A stretch of DNA of 64,000 bases from an uncultured Lachnospiraceae bacterium (lineage in GTDB: Bacteria; Bacillota; Clostridia; Lachnospirales; Lachnospiraceae). The position numbers and the translations under genes were made by a program. Where the stretch lies: the NCBI GenBank assembly GCA_900550285.1, contig URRW01000001.1, positions 1 through 64,000 of the forward strand, given 5' to 3'. Shown here piece after piece: positions 51,518 through 60,688 of this stretch. The notes under the pieces are model-generated. The model saw only the letters and a list, made by a program, of their open reading frames with translations, had not been told where the DNA came from and searched no databases. Position 1 is the stretch's first letter. Each line of letters begins with the position of its first letter.

Positions 51518-52330
51518 TCAATTCCCGCAAAACAGCCGTTTCCCTGCAAAGATCACGACCAAAAACAGCACACCCGCCAGCACGATCGTCCCGCCGGGCT
51601 TTAAGCCCAGATAAAACGCCGCAAACAGCCCGATCACCATAAACAGGACGTCCAAAAGCACCGCAATGATAACGGTCTGCTTATAATTGCGCCCAAACTG
51701 CATCGCGCACGCCACGGGCACGACCATCATGGACGATACCATCAGCGCCCCCACCGTCCGCGCCGCCACCGACACCGTTACCGCGATCATGATCGTAAAA
51801 ATGAAGTTCACCGCGCTCACCGGGACGCCCGCCAGCCGCGCGCTCCTTTCATCCAGCGAAATATAGAAAAATTCCTTATAAAGCAGGATAAAAATACCGA
51901 TCACCACAGCTGATACCCCGATGACCGTGTACATCTCCGCATCGCTGATCGCCACGATGCTTCCGAATAAAAAGCTGTTGAAATTCGCGGAATTTTCCAC
52001 AAACCCGGACAACACGCCCGCCAGCCCGATACCCGCCGACATGATAATGGAAATCGACATTTCCGAATAGCGCGGAAGCCTGCGGCGCACCGCTTCGATC
52101 CCGAAAGACGCCGCCACGCATGCCGCCGCTGCTCCCGCCACCGGATTGACGCCAAGGATCAGCCCCGCTGCCACGCCCGCCAGCGACGTGTGGGAAAGCG
52201 CGTCCCCGATCATCGACAGCCGCTTGCACACCACGACCATCCCCACGCAGGGAATGACCGCCGCCAGCAAAATCCCGACCACAAACGCCCTCTGCATAAA
52301 TAAATATTCAAAAATCCGCACGACCGACAT
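51518..52330 (-). CDS. zinc-type ABC transporter permease
   Basis: 270 residues from the ATG at 52330 (AAAGGAG upstream). About eight hydrophobic segments, starting FEYLFMQRAFVVGILLA, with GDALSHTSLAGVAAG as in ZnuB/AdcB-type metal permeases. It overlaps the end of its ATPase gene by 23 bases and is the last gene of the metal-uptake operon. Confidence 0.92.
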   Translation of the reverse strand: MSVVRIFEYLFMQRAFVVGILLAAVIPCVGMVVVCKRLSMIGDALSHTSLAGVAAGLILGVNPVAGAAAACVAASFGIEAVRRRLPRYSEMSISIIMSAGIGLAGVLSGFVENSANFNSFLFGSIVAISDAEMYTVIGVSAVVIGIFILLYKEFFYISLDERSARLAGVPVSAVNFIFTIMIAVTVSVAARTVGALMVSSMMVVPVACAMQFGRNYKQTVIIAVLLDVLFMVIGLFAAFYLGLKPGGTIVLAGVLFLVVIFAGKRLFCGN

Positions 52331-53063
52331 TCTCCTTTCCACCGCATTCCGCACCGTTTCCGCCGTTCCCCGTGCCGTTTCCGCCGCATCCCACACCCTT
52401 TTCACAGCGTATCCGTCCGTTTTCCAGCACCCACACATCCTGCGCATACCGTTCCGCCCGCTTCGCGTCGTGCGTTACCATCAGGATCGTGATTTTCTGT
52501 TTTTCGTGGATCTTCTGCAAAAGCCCGTAAAAGCCTTCCGCATTTTTTTCATCCAGGGCGGAGGTCGGCTCATCCAGCACGAGAAGCTTCGGTTCGTTCA
52601 CAAGCGCCCGCGCCAGCAGGATGCGCTGCTGCTGCCCGCCGGAAAGATTGCCGATCAGCCGTTTTTCAAAGCCCTCCATCCCCACAAGCTCCAATGCGCG
52701 CTGTACCTGCGCCTTCTCCTTTTTGCCCGCAAATCGGAAAAAACCGATGCGCCGGTACAGATTCGCCTGCACGATCTCCTCTGCCGACGCCGGAAAATCC
52801 TTCCAGCCCGTCATACCGTTCTGCGCCGCGTAGCTGATCTGCTGCCAGTCCTTAAATCGTTCTACATCCTGCCCGAAAATTCGGATCTGTCCGCTTTCCG
52901 CCGTCAGCTCGCCTAACAGCAGCCTTAAAAACGTGCTCTTTCCCGCGCCGTTTTCGCCCAGAAGCAGGCAGAAATGCCCTTCCGGCAGTGAAAATTCAAT
53001 GTTTTCCAGCACCTGTTCCTTTCCGTAGGAAAAGTCCAGCTTCTCTATTTTGATGGCTTCCAT
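52308..53063 (-). CDS. zinc-type ABC transporter ATP-binding protein
   Basis: 251 residues from the ATG of MEAIKIEKLDFSYG. Walker A GENGAGKST, signature LSGGQQQRILLARAL, Walker B LLVLDEPTSALD, H loop VTHD. The C-terminal end is a Gly/Asn-rich repeat (GGNGTGNGGNGAECGG) coded by a repetitive GC-rich stretch, a recent expansion that does not touch the ATPase core. Middle gene between the binding lipoprotein and the permease. Confidence 0.92.
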   Translation of the reverse strand: MEAIKIEKLDFSYGKEQVLENIEFSLPEGHFCLLLGENGAGKSTFLRLLLGELTAESGQIRIFGQDVERFKDWQQISYAAQNGMTGWKDFPASAEEIVQANLYRRIGFFRFAGKKEKAQVQRALELVGMEGFEKRLIGNLSGGQQQRILLARALVNEPKLLVLDEPTSALDEKNAEGFYGLLQKIHEKQKITILMVTHDAKRAERYAQDVWVLENGRIRCEKGVGCGGNGTGNGGNGAECGGKENVGRADF

Positions 53064-53127
53064 GCCGTCCTCCTGTCCCTTGTTTCCTTTGCCGCGCCCT
53101 GTCCGGCGCTCTGATTTGCCCGGCGCT

Positions 53128-54153
53128 TTATTCCGCCTCGCGCCCAAGCGCCGAAAGCAGCTGCCTTAAATTTTTCTCCATCACGCTGAAATAATCGTCC
53201 CCCGCCGCCAGCTCCTCATCGCTTAAGCCTTCCAGCGGGCTGAGCGCCAAAAGCTCGATCCCGGTTTCCGCCGCCACCGTTTCCGCCGTTTTGGAGCCGG
53301 ACAGCTCTTCAAAAAACACCGCGCGGATCTGATGCTCCCGCACAAAATCAATGATGTCCGCCATCCGCCGCGGGTTCGGCTCCGAATCCGGCGAAAGCCC
53401 GTCGATCCCCAGCTGCTCTAACCCGTAGGCGCTGCACAGATAGCCGTATGCCTCATGCGCCGTCACGACCTGCCGCCCCTCAAAGGGCGCCAGCGCCTCC
53501 CGGTACTTTTGATCCAGCTCATCCGCTTTTTTTGCCCATTTTTCATAATTGGCTTCATAGTAAGCGCCATTGTCCGGATCTGCCTGCACGAAGGCATTTT
53601 TGATATTTTCCATTTCCAGCTTCGCGTTCTGCGGATCGAGCCATACATGCGGATCGTATCCGCCGTGACTGTGGCTGTGCCCTGCATGGGAAGCTTCTTC
53701 CTGAAGCGCAATCCCGTCCGAAGCCTCCACGACCAGAAGCTTCTGATTTTCCAGGCTCTCCGCCACATCCTCCGCCCAGTGCTCCATTCCCGCACCGTTG
53801 TAAATAAACACGTCCGCCCGTTCCAGCCCGGTAATGTCCGTTGTGGACGGCTCCCAGTCGTGCGGTTCCGTCCCCGTCGGAACCATGCAGGTAACGTCCG
53901 CCTGACTGCCACCGATTTTTTCCGCAAAATCCGCCATCGTATAAAAGCTCGCCATCACCTGAAGCCTTTCTTCCGCGCCGTCTATCTCTTCCTCCTGCGC
54001 GTTTTGACCGCCTTTTCCGTCCATGATAACGCTTTCCGGCTCAATGTCCTGCCCGATTCTGCAGCCTGCCGTCAGGGCAAGCAGCGCCGCGCCCGCAAAA
54101 ATCCCCAAAGCCGCCCGGTACTTTGCGCCGGTCTTTTTTTTCCTGTCTCTCAT
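53128..54153 (-). CDS. zinc-binding lipoprotein (ZnuA/AdcA-like)
   Basis: 341 residues from the ATG at 54153, overlapping the regulator's stop (ATGA). Lipobox LTAGC near 27. Cluster A-I metal-binding fold: EPHDWEPSTTDI (first ligand His), a His-rich loop HAGHSHSHGGYDPHVWL near 180 (second), TAHEAYGYL (third) and SDSEPNPR. The short His loop is typical of zinc rather than manganese proteins. It feeds the ABC transporter encoded downstream. Confidence 0.93.
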   Translation of the reverse strand: MRDRKKKTGAKYRAALGIFAGAALLALTAGCRIGQDIEPESVIMDGKGGQNAQEEEIDGAEERLQVMASFYTMADFAEKIGGSQADVTCMVPTGTEPHDWEPSTTDITGLERADVFIYNGAGMEHWAEDVAESLENQKLLVVEASDGIALQEEASHAGHSHSHGGYDPHVWLDPQNAKLEMENIKNAFVQADPDNGAYYEANYEKWAKKADELDQKYREALAPFEGRQVVTAHEAYGYLCSAYGLEQLGIDGLSPDSEPNPRRMADIIDFVREHQIRAVFFEELSGSKTAETVAAETGIELLALSPLEGLSDEELAAGDDYFSVMEKNLRQLLSALGREAE

Positions 54154-54590
54154 AACATTCCTTCCGCGCTGCAGGCTGCCCTGTCCTTCCGGCAGCCGCT
54201 GCAATAGCCGTACAGGATCATATGCCTGCCGTCCAGCTCAAAATCGTGCTCCGCCCGGATGTGCTCCGAAAACCCGTCCAGCTGCCTGCATTCCAGCGGA
54301 ATGATTTTTCCGCACACGAGACACACCAGCCGCCCGAGACTTCCCGGCTTTAACTCGCCCACATACCGAAACTGCGCGCTCGCCCCGTCCACTGCCGGGA
54401 TCTTGATTACCTCCCGCTGCTCCGTCAGCCGGTCCAGCGCCCGGTACACCGTCGTCTGCCCCACATGCAGCCCGTCCGCCTTCAGGCAGTCCATACACTG
54501 CTCTGCCGTCAAAAATCTCCCGCTGTGCTTTTTTAAGCATTCCCGGATCAGCTCCTGCTGCTTTGTCCTGTATCTTACACGTTCCGCCAT
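54150..54590 (-). CDS. Fur-family metalloregulator, probable Zur
   Basis: 146 residues. Winged helix (about 15-80; GLHVGQTTVYRALDRL), metal-sensing dimerisation domain with two CxxC pairs, CLVCGK near 98 and CSGCRK near 136, the structural zinc site, and HIRAEHDFELDGRHMILYG. First gene of the zinc-uptake operon, coupled by ATGA to the lipoprotein gene, which argues for Zur. The 7-1-7 box over its promoter indicates autoregulation. Confidence 0.9.
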   Translation of the reverse strand: MAERVRYRTKQQELIRECLKKHSGRFLTAEQCMDCLKADGLHVGQTTVYRALDRLTEQREVIKIPAVDGASAQFRYVGELKPGSLGRLVCLVCGKIIPLECRQLDGFSEHIRAEHDFELDGRHMILYGYCSGCRKDRAACSAEGML

Positions 54591-54623
54591 GACCTTCTCC
54601 TGATACGCAATCCTGTTTGAAAT

Positions 54624-54674
54624 TGAAAATGATTTTCATTTTATTTATTATAGACATCTGCGGGGAAATGTCAA
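54624..54674 (-). promoter_or_regulatory. Zn operon promoter with Fur-type box
   Basis: Minus strand TTGACA (54674-54669), 16 bases, TATAAT (54652-54647). TGAAAAT-G-ATTTTCA (54624-54638), a perfect 7-1-7 palindrome, lies at the expected start of transcription. Confidence 0.85.
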
Positions 54675-54736
54675 GCGCACGCTGTTTTATAAATGAGGAA
54701 GGAACTTTCCGATCGGATTTAAATTTTCCGCTCGGA

Positions 54737-54798
54737 TAAAAAACACGGGCTGACGCCTCTGCGATCCCTCCGCAGCCGCGCGCCAGCCCGTATCCGTA
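54737..54798 (-). terminator. terminator after the DUF2871 gene
   Basis: Minus-strand stem CGGGCTGGCG / CGTCAGCCCG with an internal stem, followed by TGTTTTTT. Confidence 0.8.
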
Positions 54799-54802
54799 TT
54801 TT

Positions 54803-55219
54803 TTATTCCTTCACATTCCTTTTCAGAATCACAAACAGCATCACAAGCGCCGCCGTCGCCAGAATGTGCGCGATCCCCGCAAAGCCCGAGATCATGCCGT
54901 TCATGCCGGACGAAAGCTTTGTTCCAAGCACTTCCGCAACGCCTCTTACCACGAGCATGACTGTCATGAACGGAACCGCAATATTGTACAGCACGAAAAA
55001 TTTTCCAAACAGCTTATCCTTTAAAATTCCCTGCCAGCGCCCCGCAAACAGCGCGACGATCAGCCAGAAAAACATCCCCAGCACGAACAGGTGCGTATGC
55101 ACCTTTCCGAGCGCCGTCTCTCCTGCATAGCCGTTGAATTTCGTAAATTCCCGGTAAAATACGCCGCCTGCGAGCGCCGCAATCATATATGCCATCGAAG
55201 TATTGAGCAGTTTTTTCAT
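54803..55219 (-). CDS. DUF2871 membrane protein
   Basis: 138 residues, four hydrophobic segments. MAYMIAALAGGVFYREFTK and GKVHTHLFVLGMFFWLIVAL are the DUF2871 marks; the conserved His of KVHTH and AHIL could bind heme or metal. Function unknown. Last gene of a three-gene operon with a TetR gene and another membrane protein (3-base gap to the latter). Confidence 0.85.
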   Translation of the reverse strand: MKKLLNTSMAYMIAALAGGVFYREFTKFNGYAGETALGKVHTHLFVLGMFFWLIVALFAGRWQGILKDKLFGKFFVLYNIAVPFMTVMLVVRGVAEVLGTKLSSGMNGMISGFAGIAHILATAALVMLFVILKRNVKE

Positions 55220-55222
55220 CGT

Positions 55223-55888
55223 TCAGTCCCTTTCCTTTTTCATCGCGTTATAGCCGATCAGCACCGTCCACACATAGGCGCACGTTTTCGGGATCATCAG
55301 CATTCCCAGCATCGGGATCTGATCCGCAAACAGCACCACCGGCAGATAAAAGCCAAAGCTGATCACGATCGTCAGCCACATATGCCTGAATGCCCTGTCC
55401 TGCCGCTCCTTTGCGCTTTTGTAAAAAAGCACGATGATCACGATTCCCAGCGCCGTAAACGGAATATTTCTGTAAATGCCCCAGGAAAGCGGCGCATCCG
55501 CGCTCGTCCACAAATTCTGCGGGAAAAAGCACAGCGCGATCCGCGCTGCAGCCAGCCCATAGACCGCCGCCGTCAGCCCCTTTTTCCCGGACACCTCATA
55601 GCGCAGCCGCCACACATAGTACAGCAGTACATAAAATACCGTCATCGTGATCGACGTGATAAATTTCCCGATCCCCAGCACCGCCGTATAGCTTTCCAGA
55701 CCGGTCGTGCACAGCGCCACCGCCCTCGGGACAAGATGGAACGCATCCCCCGCCCCCAGCACCACCGCCATGACGCCGAACAGCTTAAACTGCCGGTTTC
55801 CATTGCATTTTAAGATCATTGTGATTCCCAGCGCGATCACACCTACAAGGTAGACCGCGTCAAACAGTGTTTCTCCGATTGCCTGCAT
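55223..55888 (-). CDS. unrecognised seven-segment membrane protein
   Basis: 221 residues from the ATG of MQAIGETLFDAVYL, with AAGGAGG upstream. About seven hydrophobic segments; HLVPRAVALCTTG and RIALCFFPQNLW are conserved-looking loops. No named family recognised. It sits between the TetR regulator and the DUF2871 gene, as a membrane pair under TetR control. Confidence 0.75.
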   Translation of the reverse strand: MQAIGETLFDAVYLVGVIALGITMILKCNGNRQFKLFGVMAVVLGAGDAFHLVPRAVALCTTGLESYTAVLGIGKFITSITMTVFYVLLYYVWRLRYEVSGKKGLTAAVYGLAAARIALCFFPQNLWTSADAPLSWGIYRNIPFTALGIVIIVLFYKSAKERQDRAFRHMWLTIVISFGFYLPVVLFADQIPMLGMLMIPKTCAYVWTVLIGYNAMKKERD

Positions 55889-55924
55889 GGCAAATTCCTC
55901 CTTTGTCAGTTTCCCCATGCCGCT

Positions 55925-56497
55925 TTAACAGGACGTACAGGGGTAAATCGTCTGCCGGATCATTTCCAGCAGCGCAGCGCAGCTTTCTTCTTTCCGCAAA
56001 AAGATCGAGAGCATCAGCTCGAACACATACCCGGCAAATACCTCTTCGGTAAAAACGTCCCCGAACACGCCTGCCCGGACCTGTCCATCCTGCCGCAGCG
56101 CCTCTGCCAGCCGTCCTTCCAGCTCTGCCAGACAGCGGTTCATCGCCTCTTTTCCCTTTTCCTTATCCGGCGAAGCAAAATTCAGGGCGTGCACCGTAAA
56201 AAAGCCCGGATATTTTTCATTTCCCGCCCGGATCGTTTCAAAAAGCGCCGACACGCATTCTAAAAAACTCCCGAACGCTTCCCGCCCATAAAAGGGCATG
56301 AAAATCTCTCCCCAGACGCTTCCGACCGCCGCCGAAAGCAGCTCCGCCTTTGACGGGAAATAGTTATAGATCGAGCCGACCGCAACGCCGCACGCCTCCG
56401 CGACTGAGCGCATGCTCAATGACATAATGCCTTTTTCCAGCACCAGCTCCCGGCTGGCTGCCAGAATCTCTTCTTTTGATGTAACGACTTTATTCAT
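55925..56497 (-). CDS. TetR-family regulator of the DUF2871 operon
   Basis: 190 residues from the ATG at 56497 with GGAGGG upstream. Helix-turn-helix at about 22-55 (SMRSVAEACGVAVGSIYNYFPSKAEL). TGAAC-GCT-GTTCA lies 17 bases before the ATG. Likely represses itself and the two membrane-protein genes. Confidence 0.88.
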   Translation of the reverse strand: MNKVVTSKEEILAASRELVLEKGIMSLSMRSVAEACGVAVGSIYNYFPSKAELLSAAVGSVWGEIFMPFYGREAFGSFLECVSALFETIRAGNEKYPGFFTVHALNFASPDKEKGKEAMNRCLAELEGRLAEALRQDGQVRAGVFGDVFTEEVFAGYVFELMLSIFLRKEESCAALLEMIRQTIYPCTSC

Positions 56498-56513
56498 GAT
56501 CCCTCCGTCAAAT

Positions 56514-56526
56514 TGAACGCTGTTCA
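56514..56526 (-). promoter_or_regulatory. TetR operator
   Basis: TGAAC-GCT-GTTCA, a perfect 5-3-5 inverted repeat just upstream of the ribosome site, in the form typical of TetR-family sites. Confidence 0.55.
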
Positions 56527-56690
56527 TTTTAAATATAACCGGTTCGTCCCCGGCTGTCAATCCCAAAAACGGTTCCTCCTCATTTCCTTATGTTCTTGCT
56601 TATGTTCTTTCTTCCATACATGGCGGTTTCTCCTTGCCCGCCCTGTTTTCCCATGATACAATACCCGAAAAATGCTTTTCAGGAGGTCTT

Positions 56691-57482
56691 ATGATTTCAT
56701 CACCCAATATCGCATCCAATTATTCCGAAGCCGGCGTCCGCAAGGCTTCCCTTTCCGCCGGAAAGCTTCTGATCCTCGGCTTTTTTGCGGGAATGTTCAT
56801 CGCCCTTGCGGGAGCGGCTTCCTCCATCGGCAGTGCCATGTTTGAAAACCCGTCCGCAGCAAAGCTCGTTTCCTCCGTCATTTTCCCTGCAGGTCTGGCG
56901 ATGGTCGTGCTTACGGGCAGCGAGCTTTTTACCGGAAACAGCCTTATGGTCATTTCGCTTCTGAATAAAAAGATCCGGCTTTCGGGGCTTGTCAAAAACT
57001 TCGTGCTCGTTTACCTCGGAAACCTTCTTGGCTCCCTCTTTGTATCGTCCATTTTTGTATACAGCCATACTACGGATCTGTTTCATGCGGCGCTGGCGCA
57101 GAACCTTCTTTCCACCGCCGCGGCAAAAACATCCCTGAGCTTTTCCGACGCGTTCCTGCGCGCCATCCTCTGCAACGTCCTCGTCTGCATCGCCGTATGG
57201 ATGACGATGAGCGCCGAACACGTTTCCGGAAAGATCGCCGCGCTCTACCCGCCGATCATGGTTTTCGTGCTCTGCGGCTTCGAGCACTGCGTCGCCAACA
57301 TGTTCTACATCCCCACCGGGCTCTTCATCCAGGCGGAATACGGTCTTGCCGCAGAAGGGCTTACATGGATCAGCTTTTTTGTAAAAAACCTGATCCCCGT
57401 TACCCTCGGAAACCTCGTGGGCGGCATGGCTGTCGTGGGCGCAGGCTTCTGGCTGCTCTACCAGAAGGACGCGGCAAAATAA
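56691..57482 (+). CDS. formate/nitrite transporter (FNT) family channel
   Basis: 263 residues from the ATG at 56691 with AGGAGG upstream. Six membrane segments in two related halves; GFFAGMFIALAGAASS, GSELFTGNS and CGFEHCVANMFYIPTG are the FNT signature loops, the last with the central pore His. It moves formate, nitrite or hydrosulfide. No substrate-specific neighbour (formate lyase, nitrite reductase) is present, so the substrate is open. Confidence 0.92.
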   Translation: MISSPNIASNYSEAGVRKASLSAGKLLILGFFAGMFIALAGAASSIGSAMFENPSAAKLVSSVIFPAGLAMVVLTGSELFTGNSLMVISLLNKKIRLSGLVKNFVLVYLGNLLGSLFVSSIFVYSHTTDLFHAALAQNLLSTAAAKTSLSFSDAFLRAILCNVLVCIAVWMTMSAEHVSGKIAALYPPIMVFVLCGFEHCVANMFYIPTGLFIQAEYGLAAEGLTWISFFVKNLIPVTLGNLVGGMAVVGAGFWLLYQKDAAK

Positions 57483-57563
57483 TGGCTGCAAAAATCCCGT
57501 AAACGGCAAGGTTTCCTTTTCTGCAAAGCTGTGATATAGTTTTTAAAAAAGGAGATTTTCAAG

Positions 57564-58127
57564 ATGAATAGCTGCAAGCCCGAAAATTTTGCGTGCGTCG
57601 TTGTCGATATGGTAAACGGTTTTGTAAAAGCCGGCGCCATGGCGGATCCGGCGATCATGGGCATTACGCCTGCGATCGTCCGCGTCCTTGAACGCACAGA
57701 CGAAAGCCGCCGCGTCTTTTTTGCGGATACCCACGAAAAGGACTGTATCGAATTTGCCGCCTTTCCGCCCCACTGCGTCAAGGGAACCGAAGAAAGCGAG
57801 ATCATTGACGAGCTAAAGCCCTATGTGACGGCGGGGATCATTCCCAAAAACAGCACCAACGGCTTCCACGCCATGAAGGATCTCTCCGTATTTTCCGGCG
57901 TCGATTCCGTCGTGGTCACAGGCTGCTGCACCGACATCTGCGTGCTTCAGTTCGCCCTTACCTTAAAAACATGGTTCAATGAAAACGACCTGAAAAAAGA
58001 CGTGATCATCCCCCGGGACTGCGTGGATACCTACAACGCCCCCGGACATGACCGGGACGCCTTCAACGACATGGCGCTCACCCTCATGCAGAATGCGGGG
58101 ATCATCGTCACGGACAGCATTTTCTGA
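57564..58127 (+). CDS. isochorismatase-fold cysteine hydrolase, nicotinamidase-like
   Basis: 187 residues with AAGGAG upstream. Catalytic Asp in CVVVDMVNGF near 15, Lys in IIPKNSTNGF near 96, Cys in TGCCTDICVLQFA near 125. The DTHEKDCIEFAAFPPHC block with Asp/His metal ligands matches nicotinamidases, which turn nicotinamide into nicotinate for NAD salvage. The rest of the salvage pathway is not in view. Confidence 0.85.
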   Translation: MNSCKPENFACVVVDMVNGFVKAGAMADPAIMGITPAIVRVLERTDESRRVFFADTHEKDCIEFAAFPPHCVKGTEESEIIDELKPYVTAGIIPKNSTNGFHAMKDLSVFSGVDSVVVTGCCTDICVLQFALTLKTWFNENDLKKDVIIPRDCVDTYNAPGHDRDAFNDMALTLMQNAGIIVTDSIF

Positions 58128-58180
58128 ATCAGAATCCCATCCCATTCATACATAAAGAATCATCATTTTCGTATACCGAA

Positions 58181-58210
58181 ACGGGAGACGGCTTTTACGC
58201 TGTCTCCCGT
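58181..58210. terminator. hairpin between convergent genes
   Basis: ACGGGAGACGGC / GCTGTCTCCCGT with loop TTTTAC; it overlaps the stop of the minus-strand gene. Confidence 0.6.
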
Positions 58211-58947
58211 ACTTTATATAAATAGGCGTTTCCTTTTTTGCCGTCCCGCTCAATCACGTCCAGATAGCACAAAATATGGCACACCGTCCCCGCCAGCTCC
58301 CTGCGGATATGCGCCGCCTTTCCAAACTGCGCCGCCGTAAACGGTTCCTCCAACTCATAGGGCACAAGCTGCATGTAATCCTGCGGGCAGTCCAGCGCCA
58401 CCTCCGCTTCGATGGACACCGGAATCCGGTCAAACCGGCTCGCCCCTTTCTTTTTATCATGGCTCCATCCGTTTAAAAGCTTATATTCCTCCATGTTCAG
58501 AAGCGCCAGCCTCAGATGCAGGTTCGGATGCTTCAAATAGGCTTTGATCTTATAAAGCTCCGGGAACGCCAGATACGGGCTTCCCTTTAACGGCGATTTC
58601 CTCCCTTTGGAAATCTCGCCCGTTTCCTCGTCGATCCAGTAAAGCATTTTCACATGGGGAATCGGATACACGATCGTTACCGGATACAGCGGCAGGAACC
58701 GGTCGAGCTTCGTGCGCAGCTTATCAAAGCTTCTCGTCTGGATTTCCACAATGTTTTCCCCATCAAAAATATCAGCCACACAGTTCTCCACAGGAATCTC
58801 ATGCTTATCCTCATCCGGTGCATAATACTGCTTCAAAACCGCGTGAACCGTTTTTTCCGATAAGGTCCCGATCCCGTTTCTGTCCCTGCTTTGCCCGACG
58901 ATCTTTTGGCGCGCCGCCTCAAAACGGCTGTTTTCCTCCGCTGTCAA
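58195..58947 (-). CDS. unrecognised protein coupled to folC, nuclease-like features
   Basis: 250 residues from a TTG at 58947 that overlaps the folC stop (TTGA), with GGAGG 7 bases upstream inside folC; a longer GTG start at 58989 lacks a clear site. The N-terminal third has VADIFDGENIVEIQTRSFDKL, a D-x(n)-E-x-Q pattern that could be a PD-(D/E)xK nuclease core. The C-terminal part (PFTAAQFGKAAHIRRELAGT, CHILCYLDVIER) resembles a winged helix. Family not recognised; common layout is unknown to me. Confidence 0.7.
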   Translation of the reverse strand: MTAEENSRFEAARQKIVGQSRDRNGIGTLSEKTVHAVLKQYYAPDEDKHEIPVENCVADIFDGENIVEIQTRSFDKLRTKLDRFLPLYPVTIVYPIPHVKMLYWIDEETGEISKGRKSPLKGSPYLAFPELYKIKAYLKHPNLHLRLALLNMEEYKLLNGWSHDKKKGASRFDRIPVSIEAEVALDCPQDYMQLVPYELEEPFTAAQFGKAAHIRRELAGTVCHILCYLDVIERDGKKGNAYLYKVRETA

Positions 58948-60257
58948 CGCACTCCCTCCGGGCATTCCTGCATTTTGCCCCGTTTCCACACCTTTTCTGC
59001 GCAGCTTCGGATCTCGTCGATTGAATACAGCGAGCCCGTCGCGCAGATCACGTCCGACGGCTGCGCTGTGGATAAAAGATATTCCACGCCTGCGCCGATC
59101 GACTCAAACGCCCGCACCTTTACACTGCTTTCCCGCCGTATCATTTCCGACATCCTGCCGCTGTCCACAGCCTTATCCGACGGCGGCATCACAACCGCGA
59201 TTTCCTGCGCCATCGGCTCGATCAGACGCACCATCTCCTCCACATCCTTTGTGGACAGCATCCCGATCAGGAAACGCACTTTCTGATCCGGAAAATAACA
59301 GCAGAGGCTTTCCTTCGTGGCGCGCACGCCGTCCGGATTGTGGGAGCCGTCCAGAATAAATACCGGCTCTTTATGGATAATTTCAAAACGCCCCGGCCAG
59401 TATACCTGCTCCATCCCTGTCCGCGCATCCCTTGAAGAAATATTCCAGCCCTTTTCCTGCAGGATGCGCACTGCCTCCACCACGACTGCCGCATTTTTGA
59501 CCTGATATACGCCGGGCAAAGAAAGCGCCACATCCTCAAAGCCGCCGTAGCTGAACAGCTCCCTGCCAAAGCCCAGCGCGCGGCGCACGATCTTCTCCGG
59601 ACGGCTCACGGTCAGCGGGGCATTTTTTGTACGGCAGATGTCCTCCAGCACCGGAAGCACGGCTTTGTTGGAACCGTCTATGACGACCGGACAGCCCTCC
59701 TTGATGATCCCGCCCTTTTCAAACGCGATCTTTTCCAGCGTATCGCCCAGCTCCTTTGTGTGATCCAGCCCAATCGACGTGATGACCGAAAGCTCCGGCG
59801 CGTCGATCACATTCGTGGAATCCAGCCTTCCGCCCATGCCGACCTCCAGCACGACGACATCGCACGCTTTTTCCAGAAAATAAAGCATCCCCATCGCCGT
59901 CATGATCTCAAATACCGTGGGTGCATCCTCCATTTTTTCCGCCGCTTCCCGTACCTGCCCCGCGATCCGCGCAAAATCCCCGTCCCCGATCTCTTCCCCG
60001 TTGTACATGATCCTGTCGTTGAAGCGCACCAGATGCGGCGAAACATAAAGCCCCGTCCGGTATCCGGCAACCGTCAGTATTTTGGAAAGGCAGGCGCTGA
60101 CCGAGCCCTTTCCGTTCGTACCCGCAACGTGGATGAATTTCAGTTTTTTATGGGGATTTCCCAAAAGCGCCAGAAGTTTTCCGCTCCTGACGATTCCCTT
60201 GCCCGTGCCGCTCCACTGGCGGGAGTCGATCCAGGATATTGCTTGTTCGTATGTCAT
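58944..60257 (-). CDS. folC: bifunctional folylpolyglutamate/dihydrofolate synthase
   Basis: 437 residues. It adds glutamates to folates with ATP. The P loop HVAGTNGKGSVSACL near 44, the omega loop YVSPHLVRFNDRI, the carbamylated-Lys region and EVGMGGRLDSTN, then LDHTKELG and FILDGSHNPDG are all present. GGAG precedes the ATG. It overlaps by four bases both the upstream gene ending at 60254 and the downstream gene starting at 58947. Confidence 0.95.
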   Translation of the reverse strand: MTYEQAISWIDSRQWSGTGKGIVRSGKLLALLGNPHKKLKFIHVAGTNGKGSVSACLSKILTVAGYRTGLYVSPHLVRFNDRIMYNGEEIGDGDFARIAGQVREAAEKMEDAPTVFEIMTAMGMLYFLEKACDVVVLEVGMGGRLDSTNVIDAPELSVITSIGLDHTKELGDTLEKIAFEKGGIIKEGCPVVIDGSNKAVLPVLEDICRTKNAPLTVSRPEKIVRRALGFGRELFSYGGFEDVALSLPGVYQVKNAAVVVEAVRILQEKGWNISSRDARTGMEQVYWPGRFEIIHKEPVFILDGSHNPDGVRATKESLCCYFPDQKVRFLIGMLSTKDVEEMVRLIEPMAQEIAVVMPPSDKAVDSGRMSEMIRRESSVKVRAFESIGAGVEYLLSTAQPSDVICATGSLYSIDEIRSCAEKVWKRGKMQECPEGVR

Positions 60258-60688
60258 ATGTGCTCCTGTTCTGTGACTATATTGTAAAACTGATCCATAC
60301 TCATACGACGAATCAATCTATGCTGTATGGTCTTTCCATCAATCTTTACTGTCCATTTGATATTCTGCATCTTTTCCGCAAGCGTTTCAACCAAAATACA
60401 CCCGCAATCGTTATCTTCCAGAATTTTTGCCTGCATTTTAAGGTATATATTTGCGGAAGACAATGCATTTATCGTTTTATGTTTTTTTATTACCTTCGCA
60501 TACAGCGTATGCACAATATCCCCATCCGGCATCCGTATCCCATCCGGCGTTCTGTAAATAATGCTCCATCCGTCCTGAAACACCTCACAACCCTTCCTGC
60601 CTGAAAAAATTTGAGAATAAAATTGTTCTATGCCGCTGTCATCTCTTATCTCATTTTCTTGCGATATAAAATCCAACTTCCTATCCAC
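60254..60688 (-). CDS. unrecognised protein upstream of folC
   Basis: 144 residues from a GTG at 60688 (AAAGG close upstream). A basic protein with SGRKGCEVFQDGWSIIYRT, MPDGDIVHTLYAKVI and LVETLAEKMQNIKWTVKIDG. No family recognised. Clearly more AT-rich than folC, yet its TGA overlaps the folC ATG (ATGA), so it is translated with it. Confidence 0.65.
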   Translation of the reverse strand: MDRKLDFISQENEIRDDSGIEQFYSQIFSGRKGCEVFQDGWSIIYRTPDGIRMPDGDIVHTLYAKVIKKHKTINALSSANIYLKMQAKILEDNDCGCILVETLAEKMQNIKWTVKIDGKTIQHRLIRRMSMDQFYNIVTEQEHI

